64,000 nt of DNA from Arsukibacterium sp. (lineage in GTDB: Bacteria > Pseudomonadota > Gammaproteobacteria > Enterobacterales > Alteromonadaceae). The DNA lies in contig NZ_JAGYIM010000016.1 of the NCBI RefSeq assembly GCF_018402695.1, positions 310,001 to 374,000 on the forward strand, in the 5' to 3' direction. A model generated the notes under the pieces. It saw nothing but the letters and a program-made list of their open reading frames with translations, was not told where the DNA came from and ran no database searches. Both the position numbers and the translations under genes were made by a program. Shown here one piece after another: positions 36,609 through 46,471 of the stretch; the first letter of the stretch is position 1; every line of letters begins with the position of its first letter.

Positions 36609-39047
36609 TTACTTGGAAATAATTACTTGTTTCTGGCTTGTTGGGTCAAAGTGCTTTAACGCCCCTTGACTAATACTCAGAAAGGTACCGTTTTCAAGCG
36701 GTAGCACATTATAATATTCATTACTCTGGCCAATTATATGACACGACTTTGTCACAAGATCGTAGCTCGCTAATTGACTGGCCAAAATCAGCAAACGCTG
36801 GTTGTCGGCATCGAAACGAATTTTCTGAATGCCAGAAACACTAACGTCCAGGATGTTTTGCGCGTTTTGATTATGGCATTGATCGGTCAAAAGCACGGTT
36901 TCCATTGTGCCGAGGTCAAGCTGGTAAATTGCACTTTGGCCCTGACTGGCTAAAAATAACTGATTATTTTCTTTATCCAGTGCAATATCTTTCAGGCCAC
37001 TGATAACAGCTGCTGGGCCAGCGCTACCGTCAAACTCCAGCAAGCTGCGGTCTCCCGTTGCAACATCAATACGCAAAATTGCATTTTCCAGAACATACTG
37101 AGCCATGTATAAAATGCTGGTAGCACTGTCTAAATCACCTCCCTCCAACGTGCCTATATTAGGACCATTGCCGGTGCTGGCATCGCTTATCACGCTCAGG
37201 CTGCCATCTTCCAACGACGCAGACCAGATGGCATCATTGAATCCTACCAGCAGGGCATTGTTGCTGGCGTAATAAAACAAGCCACTTGGGTAGCTATTAA
37301 GGGGGCGGTCAATCGCACTATGCTGAACCCGGTCTCCAGAGGTTAAATCGACGGCAAATAAGGATTCTGCCGCGTTCTGGCCATCATCCAGTACGTACAA
37401 CGTAGTAGTGTTATCCGCAAACGTAAGATATTGCGGAGACAGCAAAGGGCGTCCTGCGCCAATACCTGAACTTAACAGACCCGAACGCTCGCCATTAAGG
37501 GTGTCAATTTGCATAACCAGCTCAAAGCTGGAGTCTGCCACCAGCAGGGTTTGTTCGTTTAGCAGAAGGGCATCGCTGATCTGAGAGGTAGGAAACTGCG
37601 ATGCCGGGGTTTCGGCTGATAGCATAGATGCCTCCATCAGGCTAAGATCTACCTTGACCATGCCATTTAAACCGGCCACATACAATTGACTTGCAGTTTG
37701 CCCCCCAGCTAAAGCCATGGGTATATTATTCAGCTGAAGCAAAGATGTGCGTTGACCGTCGGTGGTATTAATTTCGATTAGCTGCTCGTCCTGTGATGTA
37801 GCAAACAAGCGTTCGCCATGCAACAGCATTTCAAACATCGGTAAGAACGGCTGATCTTGCAACGTGCTTTGCGAGAGTAGCGTAATACTATTATCAACCA
37901 GATTGAGTTGATATAACCTGTCCGTGGCAGAAGTCGTATCAGCTTCAATCAGCCGTAATAATATATACACCCGTTGGTTGGTCAGATCCAGCTGAGTAAG
38001 CACGCTGGTAACCTGAGTATCCTCAGCCAGTTCTGGTTCATATGTTTGGACAGTGCTGACTTCACCGTTGCTAAGTGCCAATGAAGAAAGAGACAATGTG
38101 TTACCGGAGAAACTGCTGTAAAGCAGCCGGCCCGAAGTTGGGTCAAGGCTGAACTGAGTCGCTTCATCAACAACTGCCAACACGTCATAACTTAAATCCG
38201 TCAAATCAATAGCAACCAGGTCCCGGTTGTCCATCATACCAATCAGCCTGTTGTTGCCCTCATCAAAATCAAAATAGCGGGGCGCTTGTAGGGTATTAGT
38301 TTGCGCTGCTGCAGCGCCGTCATCCTGGTTACCTGATAGATCCGCCACTGACACTATCAAATCGGTATTGGTATATGGATCTACCTCAACATTTGCCGTC
38401 CATTCATATTGCTCGCTGTCGTCATCATCAAGTTGACCATTTCCACTAAGCACCAACGCTTGTGATGCCGCTACAGCTACCGGTTGAATAATCGCGGCAA
38501 CGCCATTGACACTAAGGGTGCTGATACCATTGGTGCTGCTTGCCGTACCGCGAACTGCAATGGTGCCCGCTGAAGTTTTAGATTGTGCCCAGGGAAAAAC
38601 AATTGCGGCTTGTGGAGGAACATCTGTGCCGGTTGAGGGTGGATTGCGGGTAGTACTAACAAAACTGGCACTAACCCCACCCACAGTCAGCGTTGTGGTA
38701 CGACTGGTCGCAAATTGCGATGCAGCCTGGTGACGCACCCTGATTTGTGCTGCATTATTTACGGTAGCTGCGGTTGTCGTGAAGGCTGCGTTATCAATAG
38801 AATATTCGCCGTTTTGAATGCTTATGCCAGCTGCCGCATTGATCCCGGAGATACTTATGCTATTGGAGGTGACGACAGCCTCCGGCGCAATATCAGTTTG
38901 TGCAGTGAAATTAAAAGTGTTTGGTGTAGTGTCAGCAACCGTAGGTGGTGTTGAGCCGGAATCAGAACCTCCGCCGCCGCAGCCAGCTAACAGTAAAACT
39001 GATAACATCAGCAAGCACAGCTTAAAGCTCAATAAAAATTGATTCAT
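36609..39047 (-). CDS. Large lipoprotein with Ig-like and beta-propeller-like regions
   Basis: An 812-residue protein with a lipobox (LAGC, Cys23) followed by a Gly/Ser linker, typical of surface lipoproteins in Alteromonadales. Residues about 40-120 are Ser/Thr-rich and beta-like; 130-240 look like an Ig-type domain (IAVRGTASSTNGISTLSVNG); the remaining 550 residues contain recurring short blocks such as LDLTNQRVYILL, QLYVAGLNG and LDKENNQLFLASQG, as in six- or seven-bladed propellers. It has no catalytic motif that I can see. It might be a sugar- or protein-binding surface factor. Function unknown. Confidence 0.7.
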   Translation of the reverse strand: MNQFLLSFKLCLLMLSVLLLAGCGGGGSDSGSTPPTVADTTPNTFNFTAQTDIAPEAVVTSNSISISGINAAAGISIQNGEYSIDNAAFTTTAATVNNAAQIRVRHQAASQFATSRTTTLTVGGVSASFVSTTRNPPSTGTDVPPQAAIVFPWAQSKTSAGTIAVRGTASSTNGISTLSVNGVAAIIQPVAVAASQALVLSGNGQLDDDDSEQYEWTANVEVDPYTNTDLIVSVADLSGNQDDGAAAAQTNTLQAPRYFDFDEGNNRLIGMMDNRDLVAIDLTDLSYDVLAVVDEATQFSLDPTSGRLLYSSFSGNTLSLSSLALSNGEVSTVQTYEPELAEDTQVTSVLTQLDLTNQRVYILLRLIEADTTSATDRLYQLNLVDNSITLLSQSTLQDQPFLPMFEMLLHGERLFATSQDEQLIEINTTDGQRTSLLQLNNIPMALAGGQTASQLYVAGLNGMVKVDLSLMEASMLSAETPASQFPTSQISDALLLNEQTLLVADSSFELVMQIDTLNGERSGLLSSGIGAGRPLLSPQYLTFADNTTTLYVLDDGQNAAESLFAVDLTSGDRVQHSAIDRPLNSYPSGLFYYASNNALLVGFNDAIWSASLEDGSLSVISDASTGNGPNIGTLEGGDLDSATSILYMAQYVLENAILRIDVATGDRSLLEFDGSAGPAAVISGLKDIALDKENNQLFLASQGQSAIYQLDLGTMETVLLTDQCHNQNAQNILDVSVSGIQKIRFDADNQRLLILASQLASYDLVTKSCHIIGQSNEYYNVLPLENGTFLSISQGALKHFDPTSQKQVIISK

Positions 39048-39207
39048 TTTACTTCCCTGAATTAGTAAATATTATTGTTCTGTGGCTGAATTTATTCCTG
39101 GCTTCCTAAAAAAGCAACAAATATTACTTCTCTGTAAAAAAATACAGAATTGATATGAGCTCACTGGGGCTGGGGTTAAATGTTCAGGGTAAGCGCTATG
39201 AATCTGC

Positions 39208-39717
39208 TTAACGTTTCTTTGGGATCCAGGCCCAGGTCATCCGGGCATGCACCGGCTCAATTCCCGCGCTGTCGGTAATGGTAACTGCTACGGTTACTTC
39301 ACCTTTATCGTCGTTATGCATCGCTGCTATCTGGTCATCGGTCAGGGTTGCCACGGCCGTTAAATCACCGCTTGAGCGTTTAATGTAGTCAACTTGCATT
39401 TGTTTTAGCAGCGGTAATTTGTGGTCGGGCAGGTGAATACCAACTAAAAAGCCGGTGGCCGATTCGGCCAGTAAACCTGTCGCGGCGGCATGCACCGAGC
39501 CAATATGGTTCTGGGCTTTTCTGCGGTTTTTTAATCGCAATACCGAGCGGGCGCCTTTTAGCTCAAGTACTTCCACCCCGGCGGTGCCGGCAAATTTAAT
39601 GACCCGGCCGAAAACCGTGCTTAAGGCGAAAGCCTGCAGTGCTTTTGGCAGCTGATAACACTTAGTGACGATGCGTTGCAGCTTATTTGGTTTGGTTGCT
39701 ATCGGCGATGGGTTCAT
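39208..39717 (-). CDS. DUF4442 hotdog-fold (thioesterase-like) protein
   Basis: A 169-residue soluble protein. KAQNHIGSVHAAATGLLAESATGFLV is the recognisable block of the DUF4442 group, related to PaaI/YiiD thioesterases. No catalytic activity is proven for most members. It lies 68 bases downstream of the exonuclease gene on the same strand and may be the last gene of that transcript. It ends with WAWIPKKR. Confidence 0.8.
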   Translation of the reverse strand: MNPSPIATKPNKLQRIVTKCYQLPKALQAFALSTVFGRVIKFAGTAGVEVLELKGARSVLRLKNRRKAQNHIGSVHAAATGLLAESATGFLVGIHLPDHKLPLLKQMQVDYIKRSSGDLTAVATLTDDQIAAMHNDDKGEVTVAVTITDSAGIEPVHARMTWAWIPKKR

Positions 39718-39785
39718 GGTGGTCTGACCTGATGATTGTTTTGGCTACTATGCCTTTGCTGCAGGGCAATTGCAAGGCAACGGTA

Positions 39786-40526
39786 TTAGCACCATAGCTC
39801 ACTAACCGGGGTGGCGGCGCTGAACCTGTGACAAATTTGTGCCTGCAGTAATTCAGCACTGGCCAGGGCATCGGTTACCGCATGATGTGGCCGGTACGGT
39901 GGCAGCTTATAGCGGCTGCGGCTGGCATCGAGTCGGATCGACACCTGCTGCTTTTTCCGTAATTTATCCCACCAGCTAAGCGGCTTAGCCCGGTGTAGGC
40001 GGGCTTCCAGCTCTAAGGTATCAATCACCGGGAATAAGATACTCTCGCCCAGCCGCACGTTGACGCTGGCCGCCAGGAAGTTGCGTTCAATCTGGCGGTA
40101 GTGCACCACGGCGACTTTACCGGCTAGCATTGGTAACAGCTCGGGTAGCACGGCAGTTAAATCGGGGGCATGGCTTATTTCTGAGTGAGTGATCCGGTGG
40201 ACGGTAACGGAGTCGTCACTTAGGGCAAAGCGGGGTTTTAACAGCCATTGCCGGGCCCGGGAGCTGAAAATTCGTTGCAAATTAAAAGGCACCAGGCCAA
40301 TACTGACAATACCGTTACTCTCGGCACTAAGACCGGTGGTTTCAAAATCGACCGCGACCAGCGGTACCTGGCTGATGGGGGTACTGCCCGCCACCATACC
40401 TGTGGCATAAAACTGCTGCAATAACGGGTGCTTAACCACAGCCGCCTGTTGCAGATAATACTGCTGCCAGTCGGTGCTGCTGCTATGCTGCTTGTTGTCT
40501 GCCTGCTCAGGCCCCAGATACAGCAT
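39786..40526 (-). CDS. DnaQ-like 3'-5' exonuclease
   Basis: A 246-residue DEDD-type nuclease: Exo I motif VAVDFETTG (D60, E62), Exo II region VHYRQIERNFL and Exo III HHAVTDALAS with the H-x4-D spacing of DnaQ-like enzymes. The N-terminal 50 residues are extra. It starts 7 bases after the stop of the CNB-CBS-DUF294 gene, a pairing I know from several gammaproteobacteria. It probably degrades single-stranded DNA or RNA ends; a link to the regulator protein is not understood. Confidence 0.85.
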   Translation of the reverse strand: MLYLGPEQADNKQHSSSTDWQQYYLQQAAVVKHPLLQQFYATGMVAGSTPISQVPLVAVDFETTGLSAESNGIVSIGLVPFNLQRIFSSRARQWLLKPRFALSDDSVTVHRITHSEISHAPDLTAVLPELLPMLAGKVAVVHYRQIERNFLAASVNVRLGESILFPVIDTLELEARLHRAKPLSWWDKLRKKQQVSIRLDASRSRYKLPPYRPHHAVTDALASAELLQAQICHRFSAATPVSELWC

Positions 40527-40533
40527 GTTTACC

Positions 40534-42381
40534 TCAGGCTTTAAAATGAAACTTCAGGAATTTCTGGGCATTGCTCAGTACCTGAAATGCTTCTTTTAAA
40601 TGTTTGCGTTCAAACTCTGACAACTGTTCAGGCAGCACATTATTATCAGGCTCCTCGCCACTGCGAAGCGCTGCGGCCTGCTGGCGGATGCGGGTCATGG
40701 CTATTACTTCAAAAGCATCACGTAAATCTTCGGCCCGGCCTTTGGGTAATACGTTGGCTGCGGTGATCTGTTGTAAGCGGCTGAATGAATTGCTTTCGGT
40801 GGAACCGATGGCCAGCGCATGCACTCTGATTAAATCGACAAAGGGGGCGGTGCCCCGGCGTTTAATATTTAAAACATTGTTTTGTTTACCGTCCTGCTCC
40901 ATTACAAAGTCTTTAAAAAAGCCAAGTGGCGGGGTGCGGCTAAGGGCATTGCGGGTCATGCTGGCCAGAAACAAGGGTTTTTTGCGGGCCAGGTTGCTGA
41001 CCAGTTGTTGAAGTTGTTCGGCCCACTGGGTTTGGCCCCAGACACCATCAAGATCAAAAAAAATCGAACTGTGCAGCAAGCGCTCAGCGGAGGGCTGCGC
41101 TATCCAGTTTTGAAAATACTGCTGCCATACCTTTAATGGCTGACGCCACTGCGGGTTAGTTGCCATGACGTTACCGGTGCAATAGGTGTAGCCACAGGCT
41201 GCCAGGCCATCAGAAACAAAGGCTGCCAGCTGCTGAAAGTAGCTATCGTGCTGAGCCGGGTCAAAACGATTATCCAGAACTAAGGCATTGTCCTGATCGG
41301 TTAGCACTAATTGCTCGTCCCGGGCCATCGAGCCCAATGCTAAAAAGCAGTAAGGTACCGGTGGCGGGCCAAGTTCCGCCTCAGCCAGCTCCAGCAAGCG
41401 TTGTTTAAAGCTACGGCCAATCGCGGCCATAGCGCTGCCAATCATTTGTGAATTGGCATCTTCGTTTACCATCCGTACAAAACAGGCATGCACATCGGGC
41501 ACTAGTGCCTGTAAGTCAGTAACCGTTTGCTGGCGGAAAATCCGGCTGACCACGTACAGACTGTTTTGTGACTCAAAGCGGATAATATCGGAGATGGCAA
41601 TCACGCCAACCGCTTGTTGCTGGCTGACGACCGGCAAATGGTGCAGGTTATGCCGCAGCATCAGCATCATGGCTTCAAAAATGTATTGCTGTTGCTCAAT
41701 AGTCACCGGTTTGGCCGACATAATATCAGTGACCGGGGTTTCAGATTTTAACCCCGGTGCCACCAGCCGGGCGCGAATGTCTTTATCGGTAATAATGCCG
41801 GCCAGATGTTGTTCCGGATCGAGGATTAGCAGCGATGACACGTTTTGCTCGGTCATCAGTTGCGCCGCCTGCCAGACACTGGCATCGCTGCCGATGGTAA
41901 CCGGTTCCCGGCTTAGCAGGGTACTTACCGTCGCGCCGAGCAAATCGGCCCGGGCCTGGATACTGGCTTTACTGGTTTTACGCCGTTCACTGTCGCCAAC
42001 CTGGACATAGTCTGCAAAAAACTCATTGTCATCAAACAACTGCTGAAACACCTGATCGGGAATAAAATAAATCAGGGTATCTTCCAGGGCAGTAGCCGGG
42101 AAGCGCACCTTGCCGCCGCGCAGTAAACCTTGCTCACCAAAAAAACCGCCTTCACTGAGGCGGTTGTATAAATCGCCATTGCGCCGATAGGTTTCCACTG
42201 CGCCGCTGCGGATCAGGTGCAGGGCGTGAAGCGGTTCATTAAACCGCAGAATTTCACTGCCGGCTTTAAAATAGCCGATATCAATACCGATGGCGACTTG
42301 CTGCAGTTGCTCAGCAGGTAGCTCCTGAAACGGCGGGTGCCGTTTCAGGAATTCCAGGATTTCAATCTGCTCAATTTCCAC
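40534..42381 (-). CDS. CNB-CBS-DUF294 nucleotidyltransferase-like regulator
   Basis: A 615-residue cytosolic protein built as cyclic-nucleotide-binding domain (about 15-130), two CBS domains (about 155-275), and a DUF294 nucleotidyltransferase domain with the signature GSMARDEQLVLTDQDNALV (GS...DxD type, as in GlnD), plus a C-terminal DUF294_C helical part. It could sense cyclic nucleotides and adenylates and modify a partner by nucleotidyl transfer. It starts with GTG 11 bases after the BCCT stop and precedes a DnaQ-like gene, so it likely regulates the osmolyte transporter operon. That is inference. Confidence 0.85.
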   Translation of the reverse strand: MEIEQIEILEFLKRHPPFQELPAEQLQQVAIGIDIGYFKAGSEILRFNEPLHALHLIRSGAVETYRRNGDLYNRLSEGGFFGEQGLLRGGKVRFPATALEDTLIYFIPDQVFQQLFDDNEFFADYVQVGDSERRKTSKASIQARADLLGATVSTLLSREPVTIGSDASVWQAAQLMTEQNVSSLLILDPEQHLAGIITDKDIRARLVAPGLKSETPVTDIMSAKPVTIEQQQYIFEAMMLMLRHNLHHLPVVSQQQAVGVIAISDIIRFESQNSLYVVSRIFRQQTVTDLQALVPDVHACFVRMVNEDANSQMIGSAMAAIGRSFKQRLLELAEAELGPPPVPYCFLALGSMARDEQLVLTDQDNALVLDNRFDPAQHDSYFQQLAAFVSDGLAACGYTYCTGNVMATNPQWRQPLKVWQQYFQNWIAQPSAERLLHSSIFFDLDGVWGQTQWAEQLQQLVSNLARKKPLFLASMTRNALSRTPPLGFFKDFVMEQDGKQNNVLNIKRRGTAPFVDLIRVHALAIGSTESNSFSRLQQITAANVLPKGRAEDLRDAFEVIAMTRIRQQAAALRSGEEPDNNVLPEQLSEFERKHLKEAFQVLSNAQKFLKFHFKA

Positions 42382-42392
42382 GGCTGCTGAAC

Positions 42393-44024
42393 CTAGCTGC
42401 CACGGGGTTCAGACATCAGGCCTTTCACCACCGCCACACAGGATGCCAGCAGCACCAGGGTAAACGGGAAACCGGTTGACACCGCCATCGCCTGCAATGC
42501 CACCAGACCGCCACCCAGAATAAGCGCTATGGCAACCAGGCCTTCAAAGGTACACCAGAATACCCGTTGCGGTGTAGGTGCATTGACCTTACCGCCGGCA
42601 GCTATGGTGTCAATCACTAAGGAGCCGGAATCTGACGACGTGACAAAGAACACCACCACCAGAATAATCGCAATAAAGGAGGTAATGCCGGCCAGCGGCA
42701 GGGCATCCAGCATGCTGAATAACTGCAATGGCAAGGCGGCTTCAACTGCGGCCATATAGCTGTCTTGTACCACCTGGCTAATCGCGGTGCCGCCAAAAAC
42801 AGTCATCCACAACACGCAGGCCAATGAAGGGATCAGCAAGACGGAAATCAAAAATTCCCTAACGGTGCGGCCACGGGATACCCGGGCGATAAACATGCCG
42901 ACAAAGGGCGACCAGCTAATCCACCAAGCCCAGTAAAAGGCCGTCCAGCCCTGGGAAAAGTTCGCGTCCTCCCGGCCAATTGGGTTGGCCAGTGCCGGGA
43001 GATGCTGTAAATAGGCGGCTAAATTGCTGAAAAAGCCAGTTAAAATCGCTAAAGTCGGGCCGACAATAATCACGAACAATAATAACAATGCTGCCAGGGT
43101 CATATTAATTTCTGATAAGCGTTTTACCCCGGCCTCCAGGCCTGCCAGAACAGATAGCAGCGCTATCATGGTTATGCCAATAACCAGCAAGATCTGAGTG
43201 GTCACCCCCTCTGGCCAGTTAAACAGGTAGTTCAAACCCGCGCTGGCCTGCGAGGCGCCCAGGCCAAGCGAGGTGGCGAGGCCGAACAAGGTGGCAAACA
43301 CCGCCAGAATATCAATAATATGTCCCGGCCAGCCCCAGACACGCTCGCCCAGCAGCGGATAAAATACCGAGCGAATAGTCAGCGGTAAACCTTTGTTAAA
43401 CGAGAATAACGCTAAACCCAGCGCTAAAATGGCGTAAATGGCCCACGGGTGCAGCGCCCAATGGTAAATTGTCGCTGCCATCCCCAGTCTTTCGGCTGCA
43501 AGCGCGTCACCGGCAGCACCGGCCAGCGGCGCCCAGTCGGTTCTGACGCCATCCACCACTGTGGTGCCGGCAAACGCGCTGTTAAAATGCGACAAGGGTT
43601 CTGACACGCCGTAAAACATCAGGCCAATGCCCATACCGGCAGCAAACAACATCGAAAACCAGCCAATATAGCTGAAGTCCGGGGTGGCTTCAGTGCCGCC
43701 AAGGCGTACCTTACCTAGTGGTGAGACAATTAACCCCAGACACAGCAGCACAAAAATATTGGCGGCGCTGATAAAAAACCAGTCGAGGTTGCTGGTAAGC
43801 CAGCCGCGCATATCGCTGAAGACCGTTGCCGCCTGGCTATGAAATATTAGCGTTAGCAACACAAAAACAATGATGGACAAGCCGGAGATCAAAAACACCC
43901 GGTTGTGAATATCCAGGCCGAAAGGCCCGACTTTCACTACGATGTTGTCCTGACCCACCTGATAATCGGTATTGATTGGATTAACTTTGCCATCCGGGAT
44001 CATCGGATCCTTTTCAGTTGTCAT
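42393..44024 (-). CDS. BCCT-family transporter (betaine/choline/carnitine type)
   Basis: A 543-residue inner-membrane protein with twelve hydrophobic helices. The signature segment is ISWSPFVGMFIARVSRGRTVREF, and the FAAGMGIGLMFYGVSEPL glycine-rich helix is present as well. These carriers import quaternary ammonium compounds driven by sodium or proton. The C-terminal osmosensor tail is short. The gene starts 21 bases after the porin stop and is followed by a CNB-CBS regulator, so uptake of an osmolyte and its control seem coupled. Substrate unproven. AAGGATATACT precedes the ATG. Confidence 0.92.
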   Translation of the reverse strand: MTTEKDPMIPDGKVNPINTDYQVGQDNIVVKVGPFGLDIHNRVFLISGLSIIVFVLLTLIFHSQAATVFSDMRGWLTSNLDWFFISAANIFVLLCLGLIVSPLGKVRLGGTEATPDFSYIGWFSMLFAAGMGIGLMFYGVSEPLSHFNSAFAGTTVVDGVRTDWAPLAGAAGDALAAERLGMAATIYHWALHPWAIYAILALGLALFSFNKGLPLTIRSVFYPLLGERVWGWPGHIIDILAVFATLFGLATSLGLGASQASAGLNYLFNWPEGVTTQILLVIGITMIALLSVLAGLEAGVKRLSEINMTLAALLLLFVIIVGPTLAILTGFFSNLAAYLQHLPALANPIGREDANFSQGWTAFYWAWWISWSPFVGMFIARVSRGRTVREFLISVLLIPSLACVLWMTVFGGTAISQVVQDSYMAAVEAALPLQLFSMLDALPLAGITSFIAIILVVVFFVTSSDSGSLVIDTIAAGGKVNAPTPQRVFWCTFEGLVAIALILGGGLVALQAMAVSTGFPFTLVLLASCVAVVKGLMSEPRGS

Positions 44025-44045
44025 TAGTATATCCTTGTTGTTATT

Positions 44046-45365
44046 TTAGAAATAATAGCCAATATTGATATTGAAACGCCGTTCGGTTTCACTGCTGTCG
44101 CCACTGGCGCTGCCACCGACAAAGGGTTGGTTTTTAGCATGAACTAAATCGAAATAAGTAAACAGACCGCCTGCTGCCACAGAGAAGCCGGTAATGTTCA
44201 TCATGGTGTCGCGGCTGCCATCTGACTTGTCGTACACCAGGCCATAGTTGTTGTAGAACTGCAAACCGGTTACCGGGCCCCATTCAACAGGCACGCTGTA
44301 AGCCAGGTTTACTGTGGCAGACGTGGCCTCGGCGGCAATCGAATCATAAAAAGCGTAGGCACCCACAGCCATCCGATCTGCACCGCCATCGACATCGTAC
44401 TGGTACTTGGTGTACTGCAGCTGCAGGTTCCAGTTGTGGTAGTGACTATTACTGTGCACTGCCCAGGCGTGGTAATCACCGGCCCGGGTCTGACCATTAT
44501 GCAAGCCACCGGCCAGTGCTGATACCCCCAGCTCGGTTTTCAGCTCACCTTGAGTCAGGTGGTAGCCAAAGCGACCACTTAAGGTGTTGTACTCACCCAG
44601 CGGCTGCGCCGGATCATCGTAGATACCATCACCTGAAAGGCGGGCGCCCACTATGTCATATGAGTAGCGGTCAGCGCGGCTACCAACATAGCCATCTACC
44701 CCGCCTAATTCGTCGTTTTTAAAGAAACCTAAATCCAGCTGCCAGTTGTCACTTAGCTGGCGCTTAAATAAAATACCTAAATCGTGGTCATCTTCCAGCC
44801 CGATATAATAGTTAGTGCTGAAAAACCAGTTATGCGAGTTATAGGGCCAGTTACCAAAAGGTACCTGGGTAATGCCCGCCTGCACCTGCCAGTCATCAGT
44901 AAGCTGATAGCCAACATAGGCATATTTAACGGCGGTCATATAATCAAAAAAGCGAATTTCGGCATTAAGTAACACATCGCCAATACTGCCGTTTAAATTA
45001 AGCCGGAATATATCCAGCGCAAAATCGCCGCCCCGGTTTTTATTGCCGTCACTGTAAGAGGTATGGCTGTAATTAGTGCGGATAGCGCCACCCAGTGTAA
45101 TTCCCTCTTCGTCAGCAGTGCTGGTCTGCTCTGCTGCCACTTCTTCTGCTTCTTCGCTACTTCGCTCGGCCTGTTGCTGGCTGCTGAGCTCAGCCTGAGT
45201 TTCTTCTTGCTCTGCCAACCGGGCTTCCAGTGCGGCAATTTGTGCTTTTAGCTGGCTGAGTTGTTGTTTAATTTCGTCTGTTTCGGCAGGTGTGGCGGCG
45301 AAGGATGCTGGCGTAACTAAGTATCCAGCAGCAGCGATCAGGGCAACTCTGCAGTGGGTTTTCAT
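44046..45365 (-). CDS. Outer-membrane porin-like protein with coiled-coil N-terminus
   Basis: A 439-residue protein with a signal peptide (about 23 residues), an N-terminal coiled coil (EIKQQLSQLKAQIAALEARL), an acidic linker (about 60-88), and then a beta-barrel ending FNINIGYYF with a terminal Phe. The general layout resembles carbohydrate- or phosphate-selective porins whose coiled coil forms a periplasmic trimer. It is the first gene of the run with the BCCT carrier (21-base gap), so it may pass the carrier's substrate through the outer membrane. Confidence 0.8.
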   Translation of the reverse strand: MKTHCRVALIAAAGYLVTPASFAATPAETDEIKQQLSQLKAQIAALEARLAEQEETQAELSSQQQAERSSEEAEEVAAEQTSTADEEGITLGGAIRTNYSHTSYSDGNKNRGGDFALDIFRLNLNGSIGDVLLNAEIRFFDYMTAVKYAYVGYQLTDDWQVQAGITQVPFGNWPYNSHNWFFSTNYYIGLEDDHDLGILFKRQLSDNWQLDLGFFKNDELGGVDGYVGSRADRYSYDIVGARLSGDGIYDDPAQPLGEYNTLSGRFGYHLTQGELKTELGVSALAGGLHNGQTRAGDYHAWAVHSNSHYHNWNLQLQYTKYQYDVDGGADRMAVGAYAFYDSIAAEATSATVNLAYSVPVEWGPVTGLQFYNNYGLVYDKSDGSRDTMMNITGFSVAAGGLFTYFDLVHAKNQPFVGGSASGDSSETERRFNINIGYYF

Positions 45366-45510
45366 AAGCGGGCCTTATCAATTGCGGAAAAACAGGTGAC
45401 GCAGTGGGAATAAGAATAGTCTAATTAGCCGGTTATACCAAACCGGATACCGGGATTACTACAACAGACAGCGCCGAAATAACAATGATTTAGGGTAAAG
45501 CAGACTGGAA

Positions 45511-46395
45511 TTAAAAGATATTGGCCGACAAATAACGGTCGCCACGGTCACAGATAATGGCCACTATGACCGCATTGTCGTGTTGCTCAGCTAGCTGAAT
45601 GGCGGCATGCACGGCACCGCCGGAACTGACGCCGGCAAAAATACCTTCCTCTTTAGCCAGGCGGCGCATAGCTGTAAGTGCTTCGTTCTGGCCGATATCA
45701 ATAATCCTATCTACCCGGCTTTTATCAAAAAAACCTGGCAGGTAAGCTTCTGGCCAGCGCCGGATCCCCGGGATACTGGCGCCTTCGGCCGGCTGCAGGC
45801 CAATAATCTGAATCGCCGGGTTTTGCTGTTTTAAGTAGCGCGACACCCCCATGATGGTGCCGGTGGTGCCCATGCTACTGACAAAATGGCTAACCTGCTG
45901 CTGGCTTTGCTGCCAAATCTCAGGTCCGGTACTGGCATAATGTGCTGCCGGGTTGTCCGGGTTATTAAACTGATCCAGTACTATGCCCAAACCCTCGGCC
46001 TGCATTTGCAGGGCTAAATCGCGGGCACCTTCCATGCCTTGCTCTTTTGTCACCAGAATCAGCTCGGCGCCATAGGCGCGCATCGAGCTTTTGCGCTCTT
46101 CAGTGGCGTTATCGGGCATGATTAATGTCATGGCGTAGCCTTTAATTGCCGCTGCCATCGCCAGGGCGATGCCGGTATTACCACTGGTGGCTTCGATTAT
46201 TCTGTCACCTGGCTTAATAGTACCGCGCCGTTCAGCCTGCACTATCATATTCAGCGCCGGCCGGTCTTTAACCGAGCCTGCCGGGTTGTCGCCTTCCAGT
46301 TTCAGCAATACAGTACTGTTGGTATGCGCCGCCATGCGCTGCAATTTAACTAGCCGGGTGCTGCCAACTGCGTGCTCAATAGTAGGAAATGTCAT
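45511..46395 (-). CDS. cysM: Cysteine synthase B (O-acetylserine sulfhydrylase)
   Basis: A 294-residue PLP enzyme making cysteine from O-acetylserine and sulfide or thiosulfate. It shows the PLP lysine in NPAGSVKDR (K43), the phosphate/acetate loop TSGNTGIALA and the C-terminal GVSSGGAVHAA. GDNPAGS and its length fit CysM over CysK. I chose the ATG at 46395 because it aligns with the known CysM N-terminus; the longer frame adds an unlikely 44 residues. It lies downstream of the TrmH-type gene. Confidence 0.92.
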   Translation of the reverse strand: MTFPTIEHAVGSTRLVKLQRMAAHTNSTVLLKLEGDNPAGSVKDRPALNMIVQAERRGTIKPGDRIIEATSGNTGIALAMAAAIKGYAMTLIMPDNATEERKSSMRAYGAELILVTKEQGMEGARDLALQMQAEGLGIVLDQFNNPDNPAAHYASTGPEIWQQSQQQVSHFVSSMGTTGTIMGVSRYLKQQNPAIQIIGLQPAEGASIPGIRRWPEAYLPGFFDKSRVDRIIDIGQNEALTAMRRLAKEEGIFAGVSSGGAVHAAIQLAEQHDNAVIVAIICDRGDRYLSANIF

Positions 46396-46471
46396 GGTAA
46401 AACCGCCAGTGAACGAACAACATAATAGTGCCAGTTTAGCGCAAAGCGGCTGCACTGTTAACGGCTGATTG

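Noticed and set aside
45429-45446. Hairpin CCGGTT/AACCGG downstream of cysM as terminator
   Set aside because: Short stem with no T run and over 60 bases after the stop; not convincing.
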